DNA from: Scytonema sp045865695
GTDB lineage: Bacteria > Cyanobacteriota > Cyanobacteriia > Cyanobacteriales > Nostocaceae
Direction of reading: 5' to 3'
Length of the DNA stretch: 64,000 nucleotides
Assembly: GCF_045865695.1 (NCBI RefSeq)
Contig: NZ_BAACAP010000254.1
Location: 124,001 to 188,000 of the forward strand
This document shows, in pieces, positions 42,407-50,785 of this stretch (positions within the stretch are counted from its first letter, which is position 1; each line of letters begins with the position of its first letter). The notes below the pieces were generated by a model, which had not been told where the DNA came from, made no database searches, and saw only the letters and a list, made by a program, of their open reading frames with translations. Both the position numbers and the translations under genes were made by a program.

Positions 42407-43486
42407 TTAATCTCCCAAATAAATACCTAAACCACGAGCAGTTTTCACCAAGGTATCCCCTGGGTTTACAGCTCTGTACTGCGCGATCGCTTCAGCAATT
42501 GGCACAGCAACAACCTGGCGATTTTGCCATGTTACCATGTAGTCATATTTATTTTCAGCGATGAGATTGACTGCTTCTACGCCAAAAGCAGCTGCTACGA
42601 GTCGGTCAAGTGGTGAAGCCGTTCCACCCCGTTGGATATGTCCTAAAACTGTGACTCGGGTTTCTGCATTGATGCAATCGCTAATTCGATCGGCTAAGTA
42701 CTGACCAATACCTCCATATCGCGATTGACCCAAACGATTTGTCATTGTAACGGTTTCCCCCTCAGCTGTACGAACTGCTTCGGAAACAATAATTAAACAG
42801 TAATTTTTGCCTTTTTCTTGGCGCTGTTTAATCTTATTGCAGATATGATCGATGGTGTAGGGAATTTCTGGAATTAAAATGACATCCGCTCCTCCAGCAA
42901 TTCCTGCAGCGATAGCAATATGTCCCGCATCACGACCCATCACTTCTAAAATCATGACACGACTGTGAGAAGCAGCAGTAAAATGTAATCTATCGAGTGC
43001 TTCTGTCGCAATATTCACTGCCGTATCAAAACCGATCGCATGTTCGGTAATCCCAATATCATTATCAATCGTTTTGGGAATACCCACTAAATTAATACCG
43101 CCTTGTTGTGCTAAGCGACGGAGAATAGCCAAACTACCATCGCCGCCAATTCCAATCAAAGCATCTAAACCCAGTTGATGGTAGCCTGCAATGATTTCTT
43201 CTGAGCGATCGCACATACTACCATCAGGCATAGGAAAAGCAAAAGGATCGCCTTTGTTGGTGGTTCCTAACATTGTTCCACCAGAAGTTAACAGAGGGTC
43301 TACTTGGTCAATTTCCAATTTTGTAAATTGTTCGGGACGCGCCATTAATCCGAGAGTTGCTTGACGGATTCCCAGGACTTCCCAACCTTTACCGCAAGCA
43401 CAATGGACTACAGCTCTTATGACCGCATTCAAACCCGAGCAATCGCCCCCACTTGTCAGAATGCCAATACGCCTGTATTCTCCCAT
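42407..43486 (-). CDS. pfkA: ATP-dependent 6-phosphofructokinase
   Basis: A 359-residue glycolytic kinase, fructose 6-phosphate to fructose 1,6-bisphosphate. Signature motifs: GILTSGGDCSGLNAVIRAVV at the start, the ATP-type GGDGSLAIL (Gly rather than the Asp found in PPi-dependent enzymes) and the active-site PKTIDNDI with the catalytic Asp. Sugar-phosphate residues appear in VMGRDAGHIAIA and LGHIQRGGTASPLDR. Complete. Cytoplasmic. It stands alone, flanked by an Uma2 gene and a methyltransferase. Confidence 0.95.
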   Translation of the reverse strand: MGEYRRIGILTSGGDCSGLNAVIRAVVHCACGKGWEVLGIRQATLGLMARPEQFTKLEIDQVDPLLTSGGTMLGTTNKGDPFAFPMPDGSMCDRSEEIIAGYHQLGLDALIGIGGDGSLAILRRLAQQGGINLVGIPKTIDNDIGITEHAIGFDTAVNIATEALDRLHFTAASHSRVMILEVMGRDAGHIAIAAGIAGGADVILIPEIPYTIDHICNKIKQRQEKGKNYCLIIVSEAVRTAEGETVTMTNRLGQSRYGGIGQYLADRISDCINAETRVTVLGHIQRGGTASPLDRLVAAAFGVEAVNLIAENKYDYMVTWQNRQVVAVPIAEAIAQYRAVNPGDTLVKTARGLGIYLGD

Positions 43487-43614
43487 ATGTTTTTTACATT
43501 TTTACTGTAAAGTGTATTCACTAGTACAATAAGAGATTAGTGGCATTCAATAGCTGAAAATTCCAAAGTAATTTTAATAAATCGGATGGTGCAATCGCGC
43601 TTTTTGCATTACCT

Positions 43615-44262
43615 TCACTTTTTGAACAAGAATGATGCTATTCTTGGTGGTTTATCGCGATCTTGCTCGTGCCACCATTCTTTGAAGTCCTCAAGAATGA
43701 AACCATAGTCTTTCGCCGTGCTAATATAATCTGATATATGATGCACAAAAGCTGGGATTTCAATTATCTCCTGATTCCTTTGAAAATTAGCTTTTGTTCC
43801 TCTATATTGTCTGAAAGGATGTAGCTCAGATATAAAGAAATACCCTCCTTTGACTAATACGCGGGCTGCTTCTGAAAATATAAATGAGAGATTTGTAATA
43901 TGTTCTAGAACGAGATTGCAAGTTATCAAATCAGCAGATTCATTCTCACAACCCCATGGTTTTGTAATATCTCCTAGAGAAAATGTTACGTTGGCTGAAT
44001 TCACTTTCTCTCTAGCTTTTTCAAGCATAGATGCTGAAAAATCGATGGCATGGACTTTTTCGGCAATTTGCGAGAGCAAAAGAGTATTTTTACCTGTACC
44101 ACAGCCAATTTCAACCACCGATCTACAACTCAAACCGAGCGAGGTTTCTTTGGCGATCGCTCGATCCAAATCCCGTGTTAGATTTTCGTCAGTATCGTAT
44201 GTATCTGACCAATCATCATATGCTGCTCGAACACTCATAAAATTGGGCTGCTCCTCAGTCAT
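43615..44262 (-). CDS. Class I SAM-dependent methyltransferase
   Basis: A 215-residue enzyme: MSVRAAYDDWSDTYDTD at the start, motif I VVEIGCGTGKNTLLLSQIA, VHAIDFSASMLEKAREK, and CNLVLEHITNLSFIFSEAARVLVKGGYFFISE. The family includes methylators of small metabolites and lipids. The substrate is unknown. It lies alone, 128 bp upstream of pfkA but on the same strand; no operon evidence. Confidence 0.88.
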   Translation of the reverse strand: MTEEQPNFMSVRAAYDDWSDTYDTDENLTRDLDRAIAKETSLGLSCRSVVEIGCGTGKNTLLLSQIAEKVHAIDFSASMLEKAREKVNSANVTFSLGDITKPWGCENESADLITCNLVLEHITNLSFIFSEAARVLVKGGYFFISELHPFRQYRGTKANFQRNQEIIEIPAFVHHISDYISTAKDYGFILEDFKEWWHEQDRDKPPRIASFLFKK

Positions 44263-44344
44263 ATTATCTTAACCCAAGTCGCTAGTTACAGATTCCGGTG
44301 GTTCCTTTGAATCGCGATCTGAAGTTGGTTTGTAGAAGTATAAT

Positions 44345-44896
44345 CTAAGCATTGATAATTTCCTCTACCGATACAGAAATGTCAGGAAAGGCGAGAGGTT
44401 GAATGGTTCCTGTAGTGAGGGTAAATTTTGTAGCGTACTCTCCATCACTAGGATCGCGGAACACTACTAGTTGTAGTTTTTTGAGGTTAACGACCCAATA
44501 TTCTAATATACTGACTTCAGCATAAATCTTGCTTTTCTTGTCTAAATCTTTATCTAAGCTAGAGTCGGAATACTCAATCAGCCAAAAGATGTTCTCTGGA
44601 TAGGGATGGTGAACTCGATACTCACGCCCTAAAGGTTGGACAATAGCAGTATCTGGTTCGGGTTCAGAATTGTTAGGCAAAGTAATAGGCTTGGCTTGAC
44701 GTACTGTAGCACGGTTGCCTAGTAATTTTGTTAAATACTGACTGGCTTCATGGCTAGAATAAGCATGGGTTTCTCCTTCTGGCGACATTTCTACAATTTC
44801 TCCTTTGAGTAGCTCAACCTTGCGATCGTCCAGAATACCAGCCTCAATCATACGATGATACTCGTCAATCGTCCATTTTGCAGTCATGATGGTCAT
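44345..44896 (-). CDS. Uma2-family endonuclease (DUF820)
   Basis: A 183-residue paralogue of the family, similar to 41587-42174: KWTIDEYHRMIEAGILDDRKVELLKGEI, EPEPDTAIVQPL and the nuclease-type strand FWLIEYSDSSLDKDLDKKSKIYAE followed by YWVVNLKKLQLVVF. The catalytic Glu of the E-x-S strand is present (IEYSDSS). The two genes face each other from pfkA's sides but are not identical copies. Function unknown. Confidence 0.9.
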   Translation of the reverse strand: MTIMTAKWTIDEYHRMIEAGILDDRKVELLKGEIVEMSPEGETHAYSSHEASQYLTKLLGNRATVRQAKPITLPNNSEPEPDTAIVQPLGREYRVHHPYPENIFWLIEYSDSSLDKDLDKKSKIYAEVSILEYWVVNLKKLQLVVFRDPSDGEYATKFTLTTGTIQPLAFPDISVSVEEIINA

Positions 44897-45025
44897 GGCG
44901 ATTGATTCTCCTCAATTATTTGTTCTATTTTTATGATATTCACTAAAGAATTAATGTAGACTACATTTGGTAAGAATTGTGGCAGATGAAAAGTGAAGCA
45001 AGTTAACAAATACTATTAAATTGTA

Positions 45026-45790
45026 TTAATCATTCCACCGATCTATAATCTGTATCATTTTCTCTTTAGATATTAAGCTAACCAATCTGCCTTTCTGTGA
45101 TTCTTTTAAAAGCTCCAATATTTCCGAAAAATTTTGAAAATACGGATATTTTTTGCTTTTACTAGCTTCTTGTAATCGTGCTACAACTTTTTTAGCTTTG
45201 CTAGCATTAAGTAATAACTCAAGCTTGCGTTGGACTTTATATGCAATATCTGGCTCTAAAATACGGTTAAATGCATCTAAAGGAGAAATAGATTGAGGTA
45301 GTTTGGCATCGATTATCGCAATTAGTTCTGCTTTAAGTTCTGTTTTTAAGTTTTCCATTACAGTCAACAAATTTTTACTAATGTTCTTGATAGAAGACTC
45401 TATATTTTTAATTTGCAAATCAACTTCAGACTGATTTATAGGTTTCTGCTGAGATAAAGTTTGATTCTTATTTTCAAGGGTTTGTAAAATTTCTAATTGT
45501 TGACGAATTGCTGCTTGGTTTTTATTATTTGATATGAAAACTGTAATACGGTCTGGTAGACGAGGATTCAGTTCGCGTGCTTTGAGATAAGCATAATATT
45601 CTAGAAACCCTGAAATTAGTTGATAATCATCTATGTTAATCTTCTGTACTACTGGTATATTTACTAGACCACCTAAATCAACAATTGTATTTGCTAAAGC
45701 ATCAATTTGAGTTACTCTCTCTACAGGGTTGAAGAGTGAGTTTTTTATCTGAATACTGTCGAGATCAATGATTGAGGTTAGGAGTTCCAT
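45026..45790 (-). CDS. ParB-like partition protein
   Basis: A 254-residue protein whose N-terminal third resembles the ParB/Srx fold (RVTQIDALANTIVDLGGLVNIPVVQKINIDDYQLISGFLEYYAYLKA) but with no standard ParB box Arg cluster; the middle is a coiled coil (residues ~100-165) and the end a basic helical region (KVVARLQEASKSKKYPY). It is encoded 20 bp after the ParA gene on the same strand. It would be the centromere-binding partner. A parS site is not visible. Assignment rests on the pairing and fold similarity. Confidence 0.7.
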   Translation of the reverse strand: MELLTSIIDLDSIQIKNSLFNPVERVTQIDALANTIVDLGGLVNIPVVQKINIDDYQLISGFLEYYAYLKARELNPRLPDRITVFISNNKNQAAIRQQLEILQTLENKNQTLSQQKPINQSEVDLQIKNIESSIKNISKNLLTVMENLKTELKAELIAIIDAKLPQSISPLDAFNRILEPDIAYKVQRKLELLLNASKAKKVVARLQEASKSKKYPYFQNFSEILELLKESQKGRLVSLISKEKMIQIIDRWND

Positions 45791-45809
45791 TTTTATTGCC
45801 TTGGACTAA

Positions 45810-46664
45810 CTAAATACGTATAAGCTGCATGACTTCTTGCGCTAATTTCTCAAATTCTACAGCGGCTAAAGATTTGGGTTCATAATCCATGATAGAAATT
45901 GGATCGGGAATTAGAATATCTCCAACTTCTTGTATTTTTTCAATTGCTTTGGATGTTTCGCGACGCTCAAAAATCTTTGAATCCAATACAGGAAAACCAT
46001 ATTGTTGTTCAACAATTTCTATCATCCTAGGGAGCGTATATTCTACAAACTTTGGTGAAGTTCCTACTTTAGACGCAATCACTCCAAGGATATCAATTGG
46101 TTCTTTCATAATTGATTCACGAAATTCATTCACTTCGTTTACAAAACGACGAACATTTTTCAATCCTTCATTTGCAAAAGGTCTAAGGTCTGATGGAATT
46201 AGTAGATAGTCTGCTGTAATCAGTGCAATTCGCGCATAAAGATTGAGAGATGGTGGTGTATCGATTAAAACTATATCATATTGATTACGAACATCATCTA
46301 GTTTTTTTAAAAGTCTAGTTAAAGCTTGTGGCTGCTGAATCAATTCTTGTTCATGTTCCATCAAATCAATATGACTAGGAACTACATAAAACGGTGGATT
46401 TGTAAAGTGTGATTTCCGAGCAACCTCTGCAATTAAATAATTATTTCGGTACGCAATTACTTGGTAAACATAGTTCTCTTTTAAATCGTCATGAATTTCA
46501 TTATCAAATTTTACTAATCCTGTTGCAAAAGTTGTATTTGCTTGGCTATCTAAATCAATAACTAAAACTCTCTTATTTCTTTTACTTAATGCTGCGGCAA
46601 GATTAATGACTGTTGTCGTCTTTCCAACCCCACCTTTATTGTGGTAAACAGCAATCACTTTCAT
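45810..46664 (-). CDS. ParA-family ATPase
   Basis: A 284-residue deviant Walker ATPase. Motif A is YHNKGGVGKTTTVINLA with the signature Lys pair, A' is VLVIDLDSQANTTFA and motif B is IVLIDTPPSL. The protein is ParA/Soj type, without a long N-terminal HTH, so it could belong to a chromosomal, plasmid-derived or mobile-element partition module. It is the first of a two-gene operon with the ParB-like protein. The pentapeptide gene on the same strand ends about 100 bp upstream of it. Confidence 0.9.
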   Translation of the reverse strand: MKVIAVYHNKGGVGKTTTVINLAAALSKRNKRVLVIDLDSQANTTFATGLVKFDNEIHDDLKENYVYQVIAYRNNYLIAEVARKSHFTNPPFYVVPSHIDLMEHEQELIQQPQALTRLLKKLDDVRNQYDIVLIDTPPSLNLYARIALITADYLLIPSDLRPFANEGLKNVRRFVNEVNEFRESIMKEPIDILGVIASKVGTSPKFVEYTLPRMIEIVEQQYGFPVLDSKIFERRETSKAIEKIQEVGDILIPDPISIMDYEPKSLAAVEFEKLAQEVMQLIRI

Positions 46665-46767
46665 AAATTTACTCCCTAGTAAATATTTTTTGATAAATTG
46701 ATTTTATGAAATTTAGCCTTTGGTTTATTTATTATGTACACCGTATATTTTAGTAACTAATTTTATG

Positions 46768-48147
46768 TCATTTTTCATGTGTTTTTTTCCAATCTTCCAG
46801 CGCACTAATGACAAAGCTAGCAGCAGGATGGTTAAGGAACTGTTCCAATGCAGAAGTACTTCCAGCACTAATTGCACTAAGAATACGCTGACTAAGCGAG
46901 GGATCGTTATTAATCCTTTGAATAGCTTCATTTGCAAAAGTACATTTATCTACCATACTATTAGTAGGATAGGTTTGGGAGAGAAGGTCAAGAAGTACTT
47001 GAATTTCTTTTGCAGCATCAGCAAGGCTTCTTGTTTCTGAAGAGTAATTATGTTGGTAGGCTTGCTGACGCGCATTATCACGCATCTGATTAGAGAAATT
47101 GGCAATATTTGCTCCCTGTAAATTGTTGGTGAATCCTTCAGAATTCGACACGGTAGTTGCCTCCACGTTGACATTGTTGATTGATTGTTTTCCAAGAGCG
47201 AGCTTCGCTAGCTCCATAATCTCATTGTTATGTTGTTTGTACAACTCAATTACTTGAGTCTTTACCTGAAGTGCATAAGTTGCTCTAGCAAGTTGGATTT
47301 GTTCTTCATAAAATCTTGTAGTAGATTCTTGATTAACTACCGGTAAAATTTCTAGGCGAGCAGCAACCGCGTTATTAATTTGCGGTTCAAGTTCCTGAAT
47401 TGCAAACACTTTATCAGTATATTGCTTTTGTTGTTCTTCAACAAACTGAAACATTTCTGTAATTCCATTAGGAAAAAAGAATTCTTCGATTTCATGACCT
47501 AGTGTACAGTGTTTAGTGAATTCTCCAGGTAAAAACATTCTATCGCTAGGGTGGCGACTTTTGAACTCAAAACTATAGCCTTTTTTTAGGTAAACATAAT
47601 CGCATTGCACATTATTTAGATTTGTTTCACGATTAATCTTCCAATTCTCTATACAAGCACCAGTGAGATTTGCGCCTTTGAAGTTACTGCCAAATGCTTG
47701 AACACAGCTAAGATCGGCGTTTTGAAGATTAGCTCTTTCTAGAACAGCCAATTTGAGGTCAGCGTTACATAGGCGAACTCTACTGAGATTGGTACGAATT
47801 AGATAAGCATTGTTAAGTATGGCTTTGCTAAGGTTAGCTTCGCTGAGATTAGCTTCACTGAGACTAGCTTCACTGAGATTAGATCTGCTAAGCTCGGCAA
47901 ATCTCAAATCAGTGTTGCTAAGATTAGTGTTACTCATATCAGCTTTGCTGAATTTGACCGAGGCAAGGCAAGCATTGGTAAAATTGACTCCACTCAACTT
48001 TGCCTCTGTAAGGACGGCAAACCTCAAATCTATTAGGCTGAGATCGGCTTTTCTAAGATCGGGAATGATTAGGGGATTTTCTCGTCTCCATTGGTTCCAA
48101 CTTTTCACTCCTTTGTGTAACTCAACAAGATGCTTTGAATTCGCCAC
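46768..48147 (-). CDS. Pentapeptide-repeat protein with C-terminal helical domain
   Basis: A 459-residue protein. Residues ~30-175 are pentapeptide repeats, A(D/N)LxX-type (DLRKADLSLIDLRFAVLTEAKL...LSEANLSEANLSKAIL), folding as a right-handed beta helix. A region with no repeats and a Gln/Glu-rich coiled coil follow (about 250-330). The last 80 residues (LADAAKEIQVLLDLLSQTYPT, LNHPAASFVISALEDW) are a helical domain common at the ends of cyanobacterial proteins with unknown function. DNA mimicry or partner binding is inferred for the repeats. It precedes parA on the strand but its spacing is >100 bp. Confidence 0.88.
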   Translation of the reverse strand: MANSKHLVELHKGVKSWNQWRRENPLIIPDLRKADLSLIDLRFAVLTEAKLSGVNFTNACLASVKFSKADMSNTNLSNTDLRFAELSRSNLSEASLSEANLSEANLSKAILNNAYLIRTNLSRVRLCNADLKLAVLERANLQNADLSCVQAFGSNFKGANLTGACIENWKINRETNLNNVQCDYVYLKKGYSFEFKSRHPSDRMFLPGEFTKHCTLGHEIEEFFFPNGITEMFQFVEEQQKQYTDKVFAIQELEPQINNAVAARLEILPVVNQESTTRFYEEQIQLARATYALQVKTQVIELYKQHNNEIMELAKLALGKQSINNVNVEATTVSNSEGFTNNLQGANIANFSNQMRDNARQQAYQHNYSSETRSLADAAKEIQVLLDLLSQTYPTNSMVDKCTFANEAIQRINNDPSLSQRILSAISAGSTSALEQFLNHPAASFVISALEDWKKTHEK

Positions 48148-48395
48148 TTCTGTATTCCCTAAACTTAAAGTTATGACACCCGTATCTTGGTATATTTTTA
48201 CATTACATTTTATGTAAGTCTAGCGCTTTGTCAGAAACAAGCTTAGGTGTCCTTACTTTTTCAATTTGTGCTAAAGTTTGCTCATAACTTTTTTCTTGGC
48301 TAATACAACTTTTGATAGTTTTCTTCCCAGAGACAGTAAACATAGTACTGAGTCTTCTCTTCGCACACCAGCAAGCGCATATATTATGAGCATCT

Positions 48396-48704
48396 TTAGC
48401 AAAGCCATTGGGCAAAGGCATCTGGACTGCTATAAAGTTTGTCAAAAGCAGCTCTAACTTGGGGACGATCTAGTGGCAGACGATCGCTAGAATTCAACAC
48501 TTCTTGCACCACATCATTAAGGCAAGATGGATCGCATAGCTGATAGAGAATCAACCTCACCCTTTGCTGATGGCGACAGTAGAGCTGTCTGTAGCTTTGG
48601 GTATCGCCTTGCAAACACCGACGCACTAAGTAACTATCAATTTCGTTGTCTGATTTGCCGTTGAACTGGCTATCCTGTGAAACCTTGGTTGGCAAAACTA
48701 ACAC
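48396..48704 (-). pseudogene. ECF sigma factor N-terminal remnant
   Basis: The first ~70 residues match region 2 of ECF (sigma-70-like) factors: SDNEIDSYLVRRCLQGDTQSYRQLY, RHQQRVRLILYQLCDPSCLNDVVQEV. The sequence then leaves the family (LNSSDRLPLDRPQVRA) and regions 2.4-4, needed for promoter recognition, are absent. A separate overlapping ORF downstream in another frame (48203-48445) shows no sigma homology. It is a broken sigma-factor gene. Confidence 0.65.
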
Positions 48705-48969
48705 TTGAGGGCTTCTCCTGCATCCGTTTTTGCGACTTGTAATTATTAGACAGGATGACTGAGAAAAAGGTTCAAAAGAAATGGGAGTGAGATGAAAAAC
48801 CCACCAAGTAAATTTAACAAACTAGTACATGAAGGCAGAAGTACGGAGGCAGAGGGCAGAAAACTCAAAAGCTTTTATTGTCAGCTTTTTGTCTGTTACG
48901 AATGGTTACCTTATTTCCGCCGACTTGTACTAGGTGGGTAAGAAAAAGTTGTATATACTTGAACTTCGT

Positions 48970-49764
48970 TTAAATAATCGATCGCACTACGCCACCATCT
49001 ACCCGCAATGCAGTTCCATTAATCGCTGAGGATAGGGGGCTGGCTATATAAGCAACCAGAGAAGCAACTTCAGATGTTGAAGCAAATCTTTGAATAAGAG
49101 AAGAGGGGCGTGTTTTCTCAAAAAATTCTTTCTCAACTTGTTCTGGGCTGATGTTTCGATCCTTCGCCAATCCTTGAATAAAATCTTCTACACCTTCAGA
49201 ACGAGTTGGACCTGGTAATATGGAATTGACTGTTACATTGCTGCCAGTTGTCATCTCTGCTAAACCGCGAGCCAAAGATAGTTGTGCTGTTTTAGTAACC
49301 CCATAGTGAATCATTTCTGCTGGAATATTCACTCCTGACTCGCTGGAAATGAAAATGATGCGTCCCCAATTTTGTTTCAACATCAAAGGTAAATACTGGC
49401 GAGAAAGTCGTACTCCACTTATGACATTCACTTCCAGAAATTTCATCCATTCATCATCAGAAATTTCTGCAAAGGCTTTAGAACCATAAATTCCTAAATT
49501 ATTCACTAGAATATCTAGTTTTGGTATTTGCTCAAACAACTCGCTGGCTCCTAATTGAGTTCCCAAATCGGTGGAAATTCCTTGGAGCTTGGCATGGGGT
49601 ACATTTTGTTGAATTTGCTCGATTGCTGCATTCACGCGATCGCTCGTTCGTCCGTTAACGATCGCGTTTGCTCCTTCTCGGGCAAGACTAGTAGCAATTG
49701 CTAGTCCAATTCCTGCCGTTGAGCCAGTGACTAGAGCCACTTTATTTGTAAGTTGAAGATCCAT
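48970..49764 (-). CDS. Short-chain dehydrogenase/reductase
   Basis: A 264-residue classical SDR: NAD(P) motif VTGSTAGIGLAIA, LVNNLGIYG, Ser in FISSESGV and HYGVTK with the catalytic Tyr and Lys, ending with the FabG-like ALRVDGGVVRSII. Oxidises or reduces an alcohol/ketone on a small metabolite. The substrate is not determinable. It stands alone. The insertion KDRNISPEQVEKEFFEKTRPSS near the C-terminal end is longer than in FabG. Confidence 0.9.
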   Translation of the reverse strand: MDLQLTNKVALVTGSTAGIGLAIATSLAREGANAIVNGRTSDRVNAAIEQIQQNVPHAKLQGISTDLGTQLGASELFEQIPKLDILVNNLGIYGSKAFAEISDDEWMKFLEVNVISGVRLSRQYLPLMLKQNWGRIIFISSESGVNIPAEMIHYGVTKTAQLSLARGLAEMTTGSNVTVNSILPGPTRSEGVEDFIQGLAKDRNISPEQVEKEFFEKTRPSSLIQRFASTSEVASLVAYIASPLSSAINGTALRVDGGVVRSII

Positions 49765-50010
49765 AATGCAAGACTCCCAATAAACAACCGCTCGAATTTA
49801 GTGATTTATGGCAACACGCTGGCTAAGCTTATTAGCAGGCAAAGACATATCTGACACTTTGCGATCGCTTTCAACCCCTGCCACAGAAAGCTTGTCAGGG
49901 GATAGCAATCCGATCTGAACTAGTACTACTGGCTCGATCTCAGCAGATATGTTCGCGAGCTAGTTTACCATCTCGAAAGCGAGATTTATTGGAAGGGTGA
50001 GAGACTGCAA

Positions 50011-50338
50011 CTACTCTCCCACAATTTGTAAAATATGAGTATACAAAGCATCCGCCACTCTAAATCCTGCTACTGCAATCAACTCGTCCATTACAACCTT
50101 TGACAGCTACAATCAAACCCTTTCGTTTCGCTTCAACCAAAACGCCTAACAACCCTGTAATTCGTAGTCCTAATTTATCGGCTTTTGCTCTTCCTCGCCT
50201 TTCGTCAATAAGTAGCAGTTCTGCATTAAGCTCAATCGCTAAAGCTATGGCTTCACATTCCCCTTCGTCCAATTGTTGCTCTAATTGCCCAACAGCCGCA
50301 AGACTGGTAATTGGTGAAGTATCACTGACAACAATCAC
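50011..50338 (-). pseudogene. PIN-domain toxin (DUF3368), decayed
   Basis: The start MIVVSDTSPITSLAAVGQLEQ matches a VapC-like DUF3368 protein, and DEGECEAIALAIELNAELLLIDERRGR is its catalytic core. About 60 residues are deleted between them, and the frame shifts after KGLIVAVK: the expected ending (MDELIAVAGFRVADALYTHI) is read in another frame down to the stop at 50011. The GTG start overlaps the stop of the upstream antitoxin gene, as in the intact pair. An inactive toxin. Confidence 0.75.
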
Positions 50339-50577
50339 AACCTACCCAACTCCCGTAAATTCTTCAAATCGAGTTCAAAATCTTCCATTTCATAAGAATA
50401 TAAAGGAATTTTGCGTTCTTGAAGCAATTGTTGAAACTGTATTTTATTCATTTCTGCCAACTTGCTAGCATGTCCAAGGGGAAGTTTTCCTGACTCAAAC
50501 AGCAACAGGGCAACTTCCTGTTTAAATTCGGCTTCTGTCATTCCACGCTTCGTGTAAAGTTTCATCTGATATGACAA
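50335..50577 (-). CDS. UPF0175-family antitoxin
   Basis: An 80-residue protein of the UPF0175 family, partner of DUF3368 PIN toxins. RGMTEAEFKQEVALLLFESGKLPLGHASKLAEMNKIQFQQLL is the typical helix-turn-helix half and KIPLYSYEMEDFELDLKNLREL the toxin-contacting end. It is complete and overlaps the start of the decayed toxin gene by 4 nt (GTGA). It may still autoregulate. With an inactive toxin it may simply be an orphan. Confidence 0.88.
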   Translation of the reverse strand: MSYQMKLYTKRGMTEAEFKQEVALLLFESGKLPLGHASKLAEMNKIQFQQLLQERKIPLYSYEMEDFELDLKNLRELGRL

Positions 50578-50657
50578 TACTCATTTTTTCCTCTTGCTAA
50601 AAATTTAATAAGTCAAAAGCTAGTACCATAATATCTTCACTTGATCTTTCCACCATT

Positions 50658-50782
50658 CTAAGTAGCCAGGTGGAAATAAACCGCAGTACATTACAAAATG
50701 TAAATTTACCATAAATCCTTATCAAGGACGAATGACTAATGACGATCCTCGCTAATTAACTTTAATTGTACTGACTTACCTA
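50658..50782. repeat. 130-bp dispersed repeat, copy B
   Basis: Matches 9570-9699 in the same orientation, with scattered substitutions and small gaps. Its right end reaches the stop codon of the histidine kinase gene, whose transcription runs toward it. In this position it is a 3' flank, whereas copy A is a 5' flank. Confidence 0.8.
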
Positions 50783-50785
50783 CAT

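Noticed and set aside
48203..48445. Small ORF after the sigma remnant as a gene
   Set aside because: No recognisable domain and it lies in decayed sequence; frame length alone is weak evidence.
49808..49915. 35-codon ORF between the SDR and PIN remnant
   Set aside because: Too short, without an RBS or any recognisable motif.
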